This document shows, piece by piece, positions 44,795 to 54,669 of a DNA stretch of 64,000 nucleotides. Origin of the DNA: Rhodanobacter sp. A1T4 (GTDB lineage Bacteria > Pseudomonadota > Gammaproteobacteria > Xanthomonadales > Rhodanobacteraceae); contig NZ_JACHCP010000005.1 in the NCBI RefSeq assembly GCF_014207185.1, positions 62,001-126,000 of the forward strand, given 5' to 3'. Both the position numbers and the translations under genes were made by a program. The notes beneath the pieces were generated by a model. That model saw only the letters and a program-made list of their open reading frames with translations, was not told the origin of the DNA and made no database searches. Within the stretch, counting starts at the first letter, position 1, and every line of letters starts with the position of its first letter.

Positions 44795-47278
44795 ATGTCG
44801 ATTCGTCAAAGAAAACTTGCCGTTTGTCTGCGCGGCATCCTGGGCAACAGTGTCGCGTTTTCGCTGCTGCTGAGCGCAGGCGCGATGGCGCAGACGCAGC
44901 CCGCTCCCGACGCACCAACCCCAGTGAAAGCGGCGAAGGTAACGCCCAGCACAGCCGCGACGGACGACAAGGCGGCAACCAATCTTGGCAACGTTACGGT
45001 GACCGCGCAGAGCCGTACACAGGCAGTGCAGGACGTGCCGATTGCCATGCAGATCGTGACTCAGGCACAGATCGATACACTCGCCGCGACCGATCTTTCC
45101 AAAATGAACGGTTACATTCCCGGCCTGTTTGTCGATGGCTCGCAGCCGACCCAACCTGTTTACACGCTGCGCGGCATCAGTGTCACGGATTTTGGTATCG
45201 GTACGGATTCCCCTATCGGCATTTACGAAGACGGGGTCTACACCGGCAAGACCGGCGGTGCGCTACTCACCTTCGACGATATTGAGCGCGTCGAAGTGCT
45301 GAAGGGACCCCAAGGCACGCTGTTCGGACGCAATAGTGCGGCGGGTGCCATTTCCGTGGTGACCGTTGCCCCGGAAGATGACTGGGAAGAACAGGCGCAC
45401 GTGCGTCTGGGAGACTACGGCACACGTTATATCGACGCCGTGTTGAATGCCCCGATCACGCCTGACGCCGCTTATCGCTTCAGTTTTGTCGACAACCAAA
45501 GTGACGGCTGGTTGCGCGATGCAGCGACGGGCCAGCACTACAACAAGAATGACGACTGGGGTATGCGCAACCAACTGCGCTGGAACTTCCCCGGAGATAC
45601 CGTGGTACGAGTCGCCTGGGAGCACGAACATTTGAACCAGCCGGCGCGCCCGGCGATCGGGCTGGTCCCTGTTCCGTCTGCTCCGGAAGTGCTGCCGTTT
45701 CCGGCCAATCCGCAAACCTATCTGAACCCCATTACGGCGCCGGTTTACAACGACGTCGCCAACAGTAATGAAAAGCGTAACTTCGATGGCGTGACGCTGT
45801 CTGTCGACCATCCATTCTCGTTCGGTGATCTGAGTTCGATCACAGCTTATCGGCATTTTTCCACGTCGAATCTTGAGGACAGCGACGGCACCAACCAGCC
45901 GTACCTTTATCTTGCCACCGACAATATCGAGCAGAACACCAGTTGGTCGCAGGAATTCAAGTTGTCCGGCAAGAACGATCTGCTCGACTGGGTCGCGGGC
46001 ACGAGCTACTACCATGACAATGCACGGCAAGACAATCAGATCGATGTGCTCACGAACAGCATCGATACGATTTTGAACAATACCGGGGTCGCACCGGGCG
46101 GCCTGTATGGACCCATAAGCAGCGCACTTGCCTCGGCAGGGTTAGGGTCGCTGTCGTTGCTCAATGACCCGTGGCAGGAAGACATGTTCAATCATGCGCG
46201 CTCGCAGGCCTATGCCTTGTATGGCGACCTGATCTGGCATTTGACCGATCGTCTGGATTTGACGACGGGCCTGCGCTTCACCCGCGACGAAAAGGCGTTC
46301 AGCTGGTACAACCCCGAACGCGTCGCACCGCAGCTCGATGCCACCCTGGCCAAGCTGCAGGCGCTCGGCATCTTCAATATCCCCGGTGTGCCACCGATCC
46401 AGACCTTTCAGCAGAACATCGAGTTCAACAGCCCGGCGGCAACGAGTGCGCCATATAGCATCAGTCGCAGTTGGAACGACTTCAGTCCGCGCGTCGTGCT
46501 CGATTACAAATGGACTCCCAACGTGATGCTGTACGGCTCCGTAGCCAAGGGCTACGAGGCCGGCGGCTTCAATGCGGAAGAGGTAGGCTCGGTGTACCAG
46601 CCGGAAGAAGTCTGGAACTACGAATTCGGCATCAAGAGCTACTTTCCGGAATATCGGCTGCTGTTCGATGCGTCGACGTACTACTACCGCTACTCCAACC
46701 TGCAATCGCTCAGCCTGATTTCCAATGGCGACGGCGCGTTACCGATATACGAAGTCACCACCAGTGACCAGGTGGCAAAAGGAGTCGATCTCGAGGCACA
46801 TTGGCAAGCGACAACAGCGTTGCGACTGAACCTTACTGCCAGCTATATCAATGCGACCTACCAACACTACGTGGATCCGGAAGGCGGCAGTCTTGCAGGA
46901 CAGCCCGTCGGTGAACCGCTGTGGACGATTGCCGCGGGCATGGAATACGTTTGGCACAATGTCGCCAACGGCGATCTGAATTTCACCCTGCAAGAAGCCC
47001 ATCGCGGGAAAACCCGCTGCAACGACGATTCGGTAGCGCAAGGTCAATGTTTGACCACGCCTGCCTTCACCCTTGGCGTGGCCCAGAATCGCACCGATCT
47101 GCACTTGGGATGGTCTTCGCCGCATTCGCCTTGGAGCGTCGGGCTCTTCGTCAACAACGTGTTCAACAAACAGTACGTGCAGAGCATCAACAATATCAGC
47201 ACAAGCATTCTGGGAACGCCGTTTGCCTACATCACGCCGCCACGCATGTGGGGTGTAGAGATGGGCATGAGCTTCTGA
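44795..47278 (+). CDS. TonB-dependent outer-membrane receptor, beta-glucoside locus
   Basis: An 827-residue TonB-dependent receptor with a signal peptide (ILGNSVAFSLLLSAGAMAQ), a TonB-box-like NLGNVTVTAQ, a plug domain (VEVLKGPQGTLFGRNSAAGA) and a C-terminal barrel ending in Phe (GVEMGMSF). The frame opens at 44711, but the ATG at 44795 has GAGG upstream and leaves a clean signal. It precedes a GH1 beta-glucosidase and a sugar permease, so a glucan or beta-glucoside ligand is inferred. Plug similarity to siderophore-like receptors leaves other ligands possible. Confidence 0.9.
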   Translation: MSIRQRKLAVCLRGILGNSVAFSLLLSAGAMAQTQPAPDAPTPVKAAKVTPSTAATDDKAATNLGNVTVTAQSRTQAVQDVPIAMQIVTQAQIDTLAATDLSKMNGYIPGLFVDGSQPTQPVYTLRGISVTDFGIGTDSPIGIYEDGVYTGKTGGALLTFDDIERVEVLKGPQGTLFGRNSAAGAISVVTVAPEDDWEEQAHVRLGDYGTRYIDAVLNAPITPDAAYRFSFVDNQSDGWLRDAATGQHYNKNDDWGMRNQLRWNFPGDTVVRVAWEHEHLNQPARPAIGLVPVPSAPEVLPFPANPQTYLNPITAPVYNDVANSNEKRNFDGVTLSVDHPFSFGDLSSITAYRHFSTSNLEDSDGTNQPYLYLATDNIEQNTSWSQEFKLSGKNDLLDWVAGTSYYHDNARQDNQIDVLTNSIDTILNNTGVAPGGLYGPISSALASAGLGSLSLLNDPWQEDMFNHARSQAYALYGDLIWHLTDRLDLTTGLRFTRDEKAFSWYNPERVAPQLDATLAKLQALGIFNIPGVPPIQTFQQNIEFNSPAATSAPYSISRSWNDFSPRVVLDYKWTPNVMLYGSVAKGYEAGGFNAEEVGSVYQPEEVWNYEFGIKSYFPEYRLLFDASTYYYRYSNLQSLSLISNGDGALPIYEVTTSDQVAKGVDLEAHWQATTALRLNLTASYINATYQHYVDPEGGSLAGQPVGEPLWTIAAGMEYVWHNVANGDLNFTLQEAHRGKTRCNDDSVAQGQCLTTPAFTLGVAQNRTDLHLGWSSPHSPWSVGLFVNNVFNKQYVQSINNISTSILGTPFAYITPPRMWGVEMGMSF

Positions 47279-47442
47279 CTGTTGATGCGAGCTTGCGAAA
47301 CGGGATAGCCAGCGCAAGCCCGGAACGCGTATGCCGAATCCGGGCTGCACTCGAGCGAAAGTGGTTGGCATGAGGTAGAAGCGGACATTCGAGTACCGGC
47401 ATCTACATCTTGAACAAGATCACCTTGAATAAGATCGCCACC

Positions 47443-48798
47443 ATGCACGAATCCGCCAAGAAACTGGATTTTCCCAAAGATTTTCTCTGGGGTGTGTCCA
47501 CCTCGGCGTATCAGATTGAAGGCGCGTTGCACGATGACGGTCGTGGCCCTTCGATCTGGGATACCTTCTGCAGCGAGTCCGGCCGCATCGCCGACGGTGA
47601 TACGGCTGAAACCGCCTGCGATCACTACCACCGCTATCCCGAAGACGTGGCACTGATGGCCACACTCGGTGTCGATACCTATCGCTTCTCGATCGCCTGG
47701 TCGCGCATCCAGCCGAGTGGTCGTGGTGCGGCGAATCCCAAGGGGATGGACTTCTATTCGCGCCTGATTGACGAGCTGCTGGCGAAAGGCATCAGTCCAA
47801 CGCCGACCTTGTTCCATTGGGATCTGCCGCAAGCCCTGCAAGGCGCCGGGGGCTGGTTCAACCGCGACACTGCCGATCGTTTCGCCGAATTCACGCGAAT
47901 CGTCGCTGAGCGTTTGGGTGATCGCGTGTCGCGCTGGATCACCCACAACGAAACCTTCGAGCACACCGTGCTCGGCCATGCCATCGGTACGCACGCACCG
48001 GGGCAGCAGTTGGGGTTGGATATCTTCCCGGTGGTGCATCACTTGCTGCTATCGCACGGCAAGGCGGTGCAGGCCTTGCGAGCGACACTGCCGGCAGCGG
48101 CGCAGATCGGTATCGCGCAAAGCATGGCGCGTGCGCGACCGGCCTCTGGCCGCGTCAAGGATCGATTGGCGGCACACCTGCTGGAAATCCTGCACCTGCG
48201 GATGCATACCGATCCGTTACTGTTTGGCCGTTATCCGCTGGAGCTACGCCTACTTGGCATAGACCGGTCGGCATTGCGCGCTGGCGATTTGGCGACCATC
48301 GCGCAACCGCTGGATTTCCTCGGCATCAATTTTTATAACCCGCAGTACGTCCGCAGTGGACCGAAGGGTGGCGCCGTGCCGATTGAAGCGGCCGAGCCAC
48401 CTACGCACCTGGAGCGCACCGAGATGGGCTGGCCGGTGGATGCCGATGGCTTCGGCGAGTTATTGCTGTATCTGCGCAAGCGTTATCGCACCAAGTTACC
48501 GCCGATCTTCATCACCGAAAACGGCGCGGCATTTCCCGACACAGTCGATGCGCAAGGCCGCATCGATGATCCGCGCCGTATTGCCTACCTGCAGGCACAT
48601 CTGCATGCACTGCGCCAGGCGATGGAGGCAGGCGTCGACGTACGCGGCTATTTCGTCTGGTCATTGCTCGACAACTTCGAGTGGGCCGAAGGCTATCGGC
48701 CACGCTTCGGGCTGGTGCATGTCGATTATTTGACCCAACAGCGCACCCCCAAGGCTTCGTTCGACTGGTATCGCCATGTGATCGCAGCCAATCGATGA
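47443..48798 (+). CDS. GH1 family beta-glucosidase
   Basis: A 451-residue glycoside hydrolase family 1 enzyme. It has FPKDFLWGVSTSAYQIEGA near the N-terminus, acid/base Glu in WITHNETFEHT (THNE rather than the commoner TFNEP), and nucleophile Glu in IFITENGAAF. No signal peptide is seen, so cytoplasmic hydrolysis of imported beta-glucosides is likely. TTG codons at 47410 and 47425 are in frame upstream; the ATG at 47443 gives the normal family N-terminus but lacks a good ribosome site. It overlaps the next gene (ATGA). Confidence 0.93.
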   Translation: MHESAKKLDFPKDFLWGVSTSAYQIEGALHDDGRGPSIWDTFCSESGRIADGDTAETACDHYHRYPEDVALMATLGVDTYRFSIAWSRIQPSGRGAANPKGMDFYSRLIDELLAKGISPTPTLFHWDLPQALQGAGGWFNRDTADRFAEFTRIVAERLGDRVSRWITHNETFEHTVLGHAIGTHAPGQQLGLDIFPVVHHLLLSHGKAVQALRATLPAAAQIGIAQSMARARPASGRVKDRLAAHLLEILHLRMHTDPLLFGRYPLELRLLGIDRSALRAGDLATIAQPLDFLGINFYNPQYVRSGPKGGAVPIEAAEPPTHLERTEMGWPVDADGFGELLLYLRKRYRTKLPPIFITENGAAFPDTVDAQGRIDDPRRIAYLQAHLHALRQAMEAGVDVRGYFVWSLLDNFEWAEGYRPRFGLVHVDYLTQQRTPKASFDWYRHVIAANR

Positions 48799-50084
48799 AT
48801 AAAAACGCCACACACGGATTCGATGCCAGGTCTTCCGGCAGTGCGTTGGACGAACCTCTCATACCGGTACGCGCGCGGTTTTTCACCAGCATGGCGCTGT
48901 CGAATCTTGGCGTATGGATGGCCTTTTTTGCGCCGATCCAGATCCTGCTGGCACAGCAGATGGAAGTTCTCGCACCGACACACAAGGAGTCTGCATTAGG
49001 CTGGGTGACCGGCATCGGCGCGCTGGTATCGCTGTTCGCCAATCCGCTATTCGGTGCCTGGTCGGACCGTACCATCTCACGCTTCGGCCGCCGTCACCCG
49101 TGGAATATCGGTGGTGCGCTGGTCGGTGCATTGGCCATGGTGATGCTGGGCCGACAAGGCACCCTGCTGGGCATCATGCTGTGGTGGTGCGTGGCGCAGT
49201 TCGCGCTCAATGCGATGCTCGCCGCCTTGACTGCCGAAGTGCCGGACCAGGTGCCGGTGACGCAGCGTGCGGTATGCAGTGCCTGGGTGGGTGTGACCCA
49301 GCCACTGGGTGTGGTGGTCGGTGCCTTGCTGGTAACCCAGCTGGCGCATGGCATCGCGCAGGGCTATCTGCTGGTCGCTGTGGTACTGATGCTGTGCGCG
49401 ATGCCGTTTGTGGGACTGGTGCGCGATATACCTTTGCGACGCGATGAACGCTCGACATGGGACGGACGCGCATTCCTGCGTGGCTTCTGGATCAGCCCGC
49501 GTGAATATCCGGATTTCGCCTGGGCTTGGGCGACGCGCTTCCTGATCAATCTCGGCAACGCGATCGGCACCTTGTACATGCTGTATTTCCTGCGCGATCG
49601 GTTGCACTACGAGCGACTGTTTCCGGGCAAGGCGGCGGAAGACGGTTTGCTGATCGTGGTGGCGGTCTACACGGCTGGCGTACTGGTCGGAGCCTTTGCG
49701 GGAGGTGCGCTCTCCGACCGCAGCGGGCGCCGCAAGATCCATGTGATCCTGTCCAGCGTGGTGATGACGGTTGCGGCGCTGATGCTGATGCCATCACCCA
49801 TCTGGCCGCTGGTGCTGGCGGCTTCGGCAGTACTCGGGCTCGGCTATGGCATCTACGTCGCGGTTGACCAGGCATTGATCACCCAGGTGCTGCCGCTGGC
49901 GACCGACCGCGGCAAGGATCTCGGCATCATCAACATCGCCAACTCTGCCCCGCAGGTAGCGGCGCCGGCTATCGCGGCGATCCTGGTGACGCAGCTGGGT
50001 GGCTATCCCGCGTTATATCTGATCACCGCAATATTTACCCTGCTGGGCGGTGTGCTGGTGCGCCAGATCCGCAACGTTCCCTAA
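48795..50084 (+). CDS. MFS sugar transporter
   Basis: A 429-residue permease with about 12 membrane segments. SDRTISRFGRRHPWNIGGAL is the loop 2-3 motif seen in sugar/cation MFS carriers, repeated later as SDRSGRRKIHVIL. The frame opens at 48681 inside the beta-glucosidase gene. The ATG at 48795 overlaps the upstream stop as ATGA and is the clear start. Coupled translation with GH1 suggests import of the disaccharide that the enzyme cleaves. Confidence 0.9.
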   Translation: MNKNATHGFDARSSGSALDEPLIPVRARFFTSMALSNLGVWMAFFAPIQILLAQQMEVLAPTHKESALGWVTGIGALVSLFANPLFGAWSDRTISRFGRRHPWNIGGALVGALAMVMLGRQGTLLGIMLWWCVAQFALNAMLAALTAEVPDQVPVTQRAVCSAWVGVTQPLGVVVGALLVTQLAHGIAQGYLLVAVVLMLCAMPFVGLVRDIPLRRDERSTWDGRAFLRGFWISPREYPDFAWAWATRFLINLGNAIGTLYMLYFLRDRLHYERLFPGKAAEDGLLIVVAVYTAGVLVGAFAGGALSDRSGRRKIHVILSSVVMTVAALMLMPSPIWPLVLAASAVLGLGYGIYVAVDQALITQVLPLATDRGKDLGIINIANSAPQVAAPAIAAILVTQLGGYPALYLITAIFTLLGGVLVRQIRNVP

Positions 50085-50154
50085 ACCGCCATACATCAAC
50101 ACGGCGTGCTTCTAGGGTGTGGGGGCTGCCTTACTTTTTTGACCTTGGGCCTAC

Positions 50155-51057
50155 ATGACATCACTTAAGAGCCGAATCGTTCGCTACACCGTGAAGAAAA
50201 TGATCGAACGGACTGATCCAAACGCATCCGTGGAAGCGATACGCGCGCGCTATGAAGCCATGGCCAGAAAGCGCGAGTTACCCAAAGGAGTAACGAAACA
50301 GGCTACTCGTGCAGGCGGCCGCTACGCAGAATGGTTGCGGCCGACCGGCTCGACGAACGATCGGGTCATCCTGTATTTGCACGGAGGAGCCTATGTGCTG
50401 TGCTCGTGCAATACGCACCGTGCATTGGCCATGCGCATCGCCGTGGCCAGCGCGGCGTCGGTATTACTGCTGGATTATCGCTTGGCGCCTGAGCATCCGT
50501 TTCCTGCCGCACTTGATGATGCCGTAGCCGCCTATCGCGAGCTGATCAGCGATCAAGGCATTGCGCCAGGAAGGATTGCGCTGGCTGGCGATTCCGCTGG
50601 AGGTGGCCTGGCACTGGCCTTGAGCCTGCGGCTGCGCGACGAAGGCATGCCGTTGCCCGCTGCCGTCATCTGTCTATCGCCCTGGACCGATCTGGAACTT
50701 GCAAACCCGTCAGTCACCAGCCTCGCCAGCCGCGACATCTTTTTTCCCACCACGGAAAGACTGCACCGCAGCGCCGCCATGTACGCCGGCGACCTGCTGT
50801 TGGCGCATCCCTATATGTCACCGATCCATGCCGATCTCCATGGACTGCCGGCGCTGATGATCCAGGTAGGCGACGACGAAATCCTATTGGATGATTCTCG
50901 CTTGCTGGCACAGCGTGCCCAAGCCGCTGGAGTGGACGTGTCGTTGCGCGTATGGCCGGGGATGTGGCACGTCTGGCAAGCCTTTGCTCCCCTTTTTAAA
51001 GAAGCGAATGAGGCTATCCGCGACATCGGCACTTTCATCCGACAGCGAATAAATTAG
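50155..51057 (+). CDS. HSL-family alpha/beta hydrolase (acetyl-esterase type)
   Basis: A 300-residue carboxylesterase of the hormone-sensitive-lipase family. The oxyanion motif is YLHGGAYV, the nucleophile elbow GDSAGGG (Ser near residue 147), with a likely catalytic Asp in VGDDEILLDD and His in MWHVWQ. No signal peptide is seen, so it is probably cytoplasmic. It lies 70 bases after the permease on the same strand. It could deacylate acylated sugars, but the physiological substrate is unknown. Confidence 0.88.
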   Translation: MTSLKSRIVRYTVKKMIERTDPNASVEAIRARYEAMARKRELPKGVTKQATRAGGRYAEWLRPTGSTNDRVILYLHGGAYVLCSCNTHRALAMRIAVASAASVLLLDYRLAPEHPFPAALDDAVAAYRELISDQGIAPGRIALAGDSAGGGLALALSLRLRDEGMPLPAAVICLSPWTDLELANPSVTSLASRDIFFPTTERLHRSAAMYAGDLLLAHPYMSPIHADLHGLPALMIQVGDDEILLDDSRLLAQRAQAAGVDVSLRVWPGMWHVWQAFAPLFKEANEAIRDIGTFIRQRIN

Positions 51058-51410
51058 GTGCTGAATCCAGCCGATAGGCGATGGCTCGACTGCTTCACCC
51101 GATATTCGGCCGCATCGATTTAAGCAAACCTCTTTCATTTGAATACAAACGGAAATACCGGTTTCAGCACATTCTGGATGCGGTATTCGTATGCCATGTC
51201 GTGTACTGATTTTGGTCTTGGTAATCAATGATCAATACCAGCGGCATGCCAGGCGAGGCAATAACAGATCATCCGCGACAGCAAGTAAGCGTACGCTCGC
51301 GTTTTGGCCCGATTTGCCCTTTGGCGTTCTCCGATGGTGTGTTCGACTGTGCATTGATCGGCGACAACGTACATGAGCGCAACCGACGCCAGTGATGGGG
51401 TAGAACCAAG
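51058..51410. other. Noncoding gap
   Basis: About 350 bases between the esterase and the next permease. No supported gene, terminator or promoter was recognised; open frames here lack coding character. Confidence 0.4.
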
Positions 51411-52574
51411 ATGATTCCAATGCGTTATCGCGTTCTCACGGTCTATGCCGCATTGCAGGCGTTGATGCAGTTCGAATGGCTGCGCTTTGCGCCGATTACG
51501 AGTGAGATCGCCATCCATTACAGGGTGTCGCAGAGCGCCATCGGTACGCTATCGCTGGTATTCCCCCTGCTGTTCATACCGCTGGCATTGCCGGCGGGTA
51601 TGTTGCTCGATCGCGTGCCAGTGCGCACGTCACTACGCATCAGCGCGGTAGGGATGGCATTGGCTGCGTTGCTGCGCATTCTAGGGCCGAGCTACGGGTT
51701 TCTGCTGGCGGGGCAGGTGATGTTCTCGGTGCTGCAGCCATTGGTGTTGGCGTTGGTCGCCCGGTTGGCCGCGGTTTGGTTCGACGAAGACGAACGGCTG
51801 CGTGCGACCGAGATCTCCAGCATGGCGATGTTCGCAGGACTTGGCGTGGCCTTTGTGCTGGTGCCGATGATCGGGTATCAGACGTTGTGGCTTGATGTGC
51901 TTGTGTTGGGTGCGCTGGCACTGCTGACCTGGCTATGGGTGCCGGCCGATCCGCGCGAGGCTGCCACCACGCCAGGCCCTCGGCCATCATGGCGATCGGC
52001 GATGCTGGCGATGCTGCGCGCACCGACGTTCCTGGTATTGACCGCGTATTTCTTTCTCGCCAATGGCTATTTCAATGCCATTTCCACCTGGCTGGAATCG
52101 ATTCTGCATCGGCATGGGATTGATCCGCAGACGGCCGGCATCGTCGCGCTCTGCATGCTGGTCAGCGGCATCATATGCATGGCGTTGATCGAACGCGTTT
52201 CGCGTCTGCTGAGCCTGCGCATGCTGATGCTGATTGCCGCGCTGGGCTCAATCGGTGTCACCGTGGTGCTGTTCAGCAGCGGCTCACCGATCGTGCTGGG
52301 TCTTGCCGGTATCGTACTCGGCGCGACCCTGTTGGCGCCGCTGCCGTTGCTGATCCAGGCCGTGGTGAACACCACTGGTGAGGAGCATGCAGGCACCGCA
52401 GTCAGCCTGTTTTTCTTGATGGGTAACGCTGGCGCCGCTGCCATTATCGCCGCGCTCGAGCCGATCGCCGATGCCGGGCAGTGGACGCTGGGTTGTTGTC
52501 TGCTGATCGCACTGCTGGTCGTACAGGGGGCTCTCGCTGTCATAGGAGGGCCGCGTCAAAAACAGTCCGCGTAA
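51411..52574 (+). CDS. MFS transporter
   Basis: A 387-residue permease with about 12 membrane segments (FPLLFIPLALPAGMLLDRVP; LMLIAALGSIGVTVVLFSSG). The first start is ATG 51411; a second ATG at 51420 is in frame. The substrate cannot be told from sequence. It stands alone on the plus strand and converges with the EEP gene; 220 bases between them show nothing clear. Confidence 0.85.
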   Translation: MIPMRYRVLTVYAALQALMQFEWLRFAPITSEIAIHYRVSQSAIGTLSLVFPLLFIPLALPAGMLLDRVPVRTSLRISAVGMALAALLRILGPSYGFLLAGQVMFSVLQPLVLALVARLAAVWFDEDERLRATEISSMAMFAGLGVAFVLVPMIGYQTLWLDVLVLGALALLTWLWVPADPREAATTPGPRPSWRSAMLAMLRAPTFLVLTAYFFLANGYFNAISTWLESILHRHGIDPQTAGIVALCMLVSGIICMALIERVSRLLSLRMLMLIAALGSIGVTVVLFSSGSPIVLGLAGIVLGATLLAPLPLLIQAVVNTTGEEHAGTAVSLFFLMGNAGAAAIIAALEPIADAGQWTLGCCLLIALLVVQGALAVIGGPRQKQSA

Positions 52575-52794
52575 GCGCCGTTCTGTGAATTGCCAAATAC
52601 CCGGAACCCCCTACCCGGCACGACATGTGCAACAAGCCTGTTACCTCGATGCCGTATCGCTTCACGACCGTAGTACTTGTCGATGTCAGACTCGAACATC
52701 CTCCGCAGCAGCAGTCTCTTGATCAACGACACACTCAGTTTCAGATGAGCAATGCCGGCCAATGGTCAGCGTGGTTTGAAGGCATTTCCACGCC

Positions 52795-54669
52795 TTATCG
52801 CTGCCAGTCGAATGTGGCCACTACCGGCCGGTGATCGGAAGCCGTGGTCTGCGGAACAGAAATGGCGGAGACCTGCAGCCCCTTCGACAGGAAGATGTAA
52901 TCCAGTTGCATCGTTGGCTTGTCGGATGGCCAGGTGAACAACGGTCGCGCTAGTACCAGACCGTCCCTCAGCACAGCCAAAAGCGGCTGCAGGCGTGCAT
53001 CACTGGGCTCCAGGTTGAAGTCACCGGTGAGTATCAGCGGCCGGTGGCCGGCATTGGAAAGTCGGGATATCTGATGGGTCAGATCGACGACCTCGCTGGC
53101 TGGTACACCTGCAGTGCTCTCTTGCATATGCGTGACGACCAAGGTCAAATCGCGGCCGTCGCCGAGCTTCAAGACGCCGCTGAGCGCGCCTGGACGCGTG
53201 GCCACACCGGGCGTGGGCAGGGTCATGGGCTGAACGTCTTGCAGCGGCCATTTGCTGAGGATCGCGTCGCCGAACAGCGGCTCGCTAGCGGGGCTGTAGT
53301 AGGCGTACATGTGCAATCGCCGCTGCAACAAGGCGAGCGAGTCGTGACCGCCAGTGAGCAGGAAGCCGCGATCGACTTCCTGCAACATCACCACGTCCGG
53401 GTTATTGGCACGAATGACCTTGGCCAGCGCATCCGGGTTGAAGCGACCGCCATTGGAAATGCCACTGCGGATGTTGTACGTCAGAATCCTGAGCGGCAGG
53501 CGGGTGGGCACATCGGTCTGTTCGGGTCCCATGGAAGCCGCTATGAATGCCGTGGCGAAACACAGCACGGCCAAGGTCGCGATACCGATGGTCAGCGTAC
53601 GCGGTGGTACCACCAGGTTCGCCGAGCGGCGGCTCAATGCAGCGATGCCCATCATTGCCGCGATCACCAACACGAAGACGGGGCGTGGAATCGGAATGAC
53701 CATATCGAATGCAACGTAGTAAGCGATCAATAACAGCACGCTCACCAGCAGCCCGACATAAGCGGCTATCCCTCGCCATGCGCTGCCAGCAACGCGCGCT
53801 TGCGCGGCATGCGCGAGCGTTGCCGGAATGACGAATGCCAGCAAAGCTTGTGGCCATGCGATCCAGATCGGAAATGCTTCGCCATGACGTGATAGATCCG
53901 CGAATGCGGTAACAACCATGATCAACACGGCAGTCAGCCAAGGTCCGCGTATCAGGCCACCGCGCCACGCTGCCCATACGCCGGCCGCAGCCCCCACACC
54001 TACCAGTGCGCCGCCCCACCACGTCGGTGGCCAATAGATACCAGCCCAGGTGCGGCCGATCGTCGTGCTGATCAGGCCGGCGAGAATCAGCGCCGGCATC
54101 GCCGCCATCCACAAGGCCGCACCGCCCTTGCCGGTCACGTCACGGCACGCCCAGCACCCACCGAGCAACAGCACCGCAGCCATCGACAGGATCGGCCAAC
54201 CGGACCACGCCGGTTGCCAAGTCACGTCGACCGTGCCCGTCGCCAAGTTCATCAGCGTCGTCGCGGCCAACGCGATCGCGAAACCGATGGCCGCGTCTCG
54301 TGGCGCCCAGCCGCGCACGGCGATGGCCACCAGCCAGGCCATGCCTGCGGATGACGCCACGCAGCTTGCATACAATTGCCATGCGTCGCTGGCACCGGCC
54401 TGCAGCAGGATGTGTGCGGCAACCTCGACAGCGGCAGCGATCAGTGGCAGCCAACGCCCCCAGCGGGGCATTGCGAGCGGCACGGCCAACACCAGCGGCA
54501 CGATCCAGGCCAGACAAAACACCACGAAAACACTGTCCGGTGTCGTTCCGGCCGAACCATAGATTGTGGTGAAGGAAGGTAGCCAGATGCGAAGGCTGTC
54601 CAGCAGCAGGAACGAGCCGGCCGCGGCAGCCATCGTTGTACTGCGCGACATGCTCGATGCGGACGACAT
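52795..54669 (-). CDS. Polytopic membrane protein with C-terminal endonuclease/exonuclease/phosphatase domain
   Basis: A 624-residue protein. About ten hydrophobic segments fill residues 10-380. The C-terminal EEP domain (about 385-624) has the family residues: Asn in ILTYNIRSG, Glu in MLQEVDRG, Asp/Asn in LTGDFNLEP and SDH in TASDHRPVVA. Such domains cleave phosphoesters in nucleic acids, sphingolipids or phosphoinositides. The membrane-plus-EEP layout recalls eukaryotic CWH43/PGAP2IP, so a lipid substrate is a reasonable guess. The start at 54669 overlaps the upstream stop (TGATG). Confidence 0.82.
   Translation of the reverse strand: MSSASSMSRSTTMAAAAGSFLLLDSLRIWLPSFTTIYGSAGTTPDSVFVVFCLAWIVPLVLAVPLAMPRWGRWLPLIAAAVEVAAHILLQAGASDAWQLYASCVASSAGMAWLVAIAVRGWAPRDAAIGFAIALAATTLMNLATGTVDVTWQPAWSGWPILSMAAVLLLGGCWACRDVTGKGGAALWMAAMPALILAGLISTTIGRTWAGIYWPPTWWGGALVGVGAAAGVWAAWRGGLIRGPWLTAVLIMVVTAFADLSRHGEAFPIWIAWPQALLAFVIPATLAHAAQARVAGSAWRGIAAYVGLLVSVLLLIAYYVAFDMVIPIPRPVFVLVIAAMMGIAALSRRSANLVVPPRTLTIGIATLAVLCFATAFIAASMGPEQTDVPTRLPLRILTYNIRSGISNGGRFNPDALAKVIRANNPDVVMLQEVDRGFLLTGGHDSLALLQRRLHMYAYYSPASEPLFGDAILSKWPLQDVQPMTLPTPGVATRPGALSGVLKLGDGRDLTLVVTHMQESTAGVPASEVVDLTHQISRLSNAGHRPLILTGDFNLEPSDARLQPLLAVLRDGLVLARPLFTWPSDKPTMQLDYIFLSKGLQVSAISVPQTTASDHRPVVATFDWQR

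Noticed and set aside
52556-52762. 68-residue minus-strand open frame between the permease and EEP genes
   Set aside because: Has a plausible look but no ribosome site, no recognised family and overlaps the permease end.
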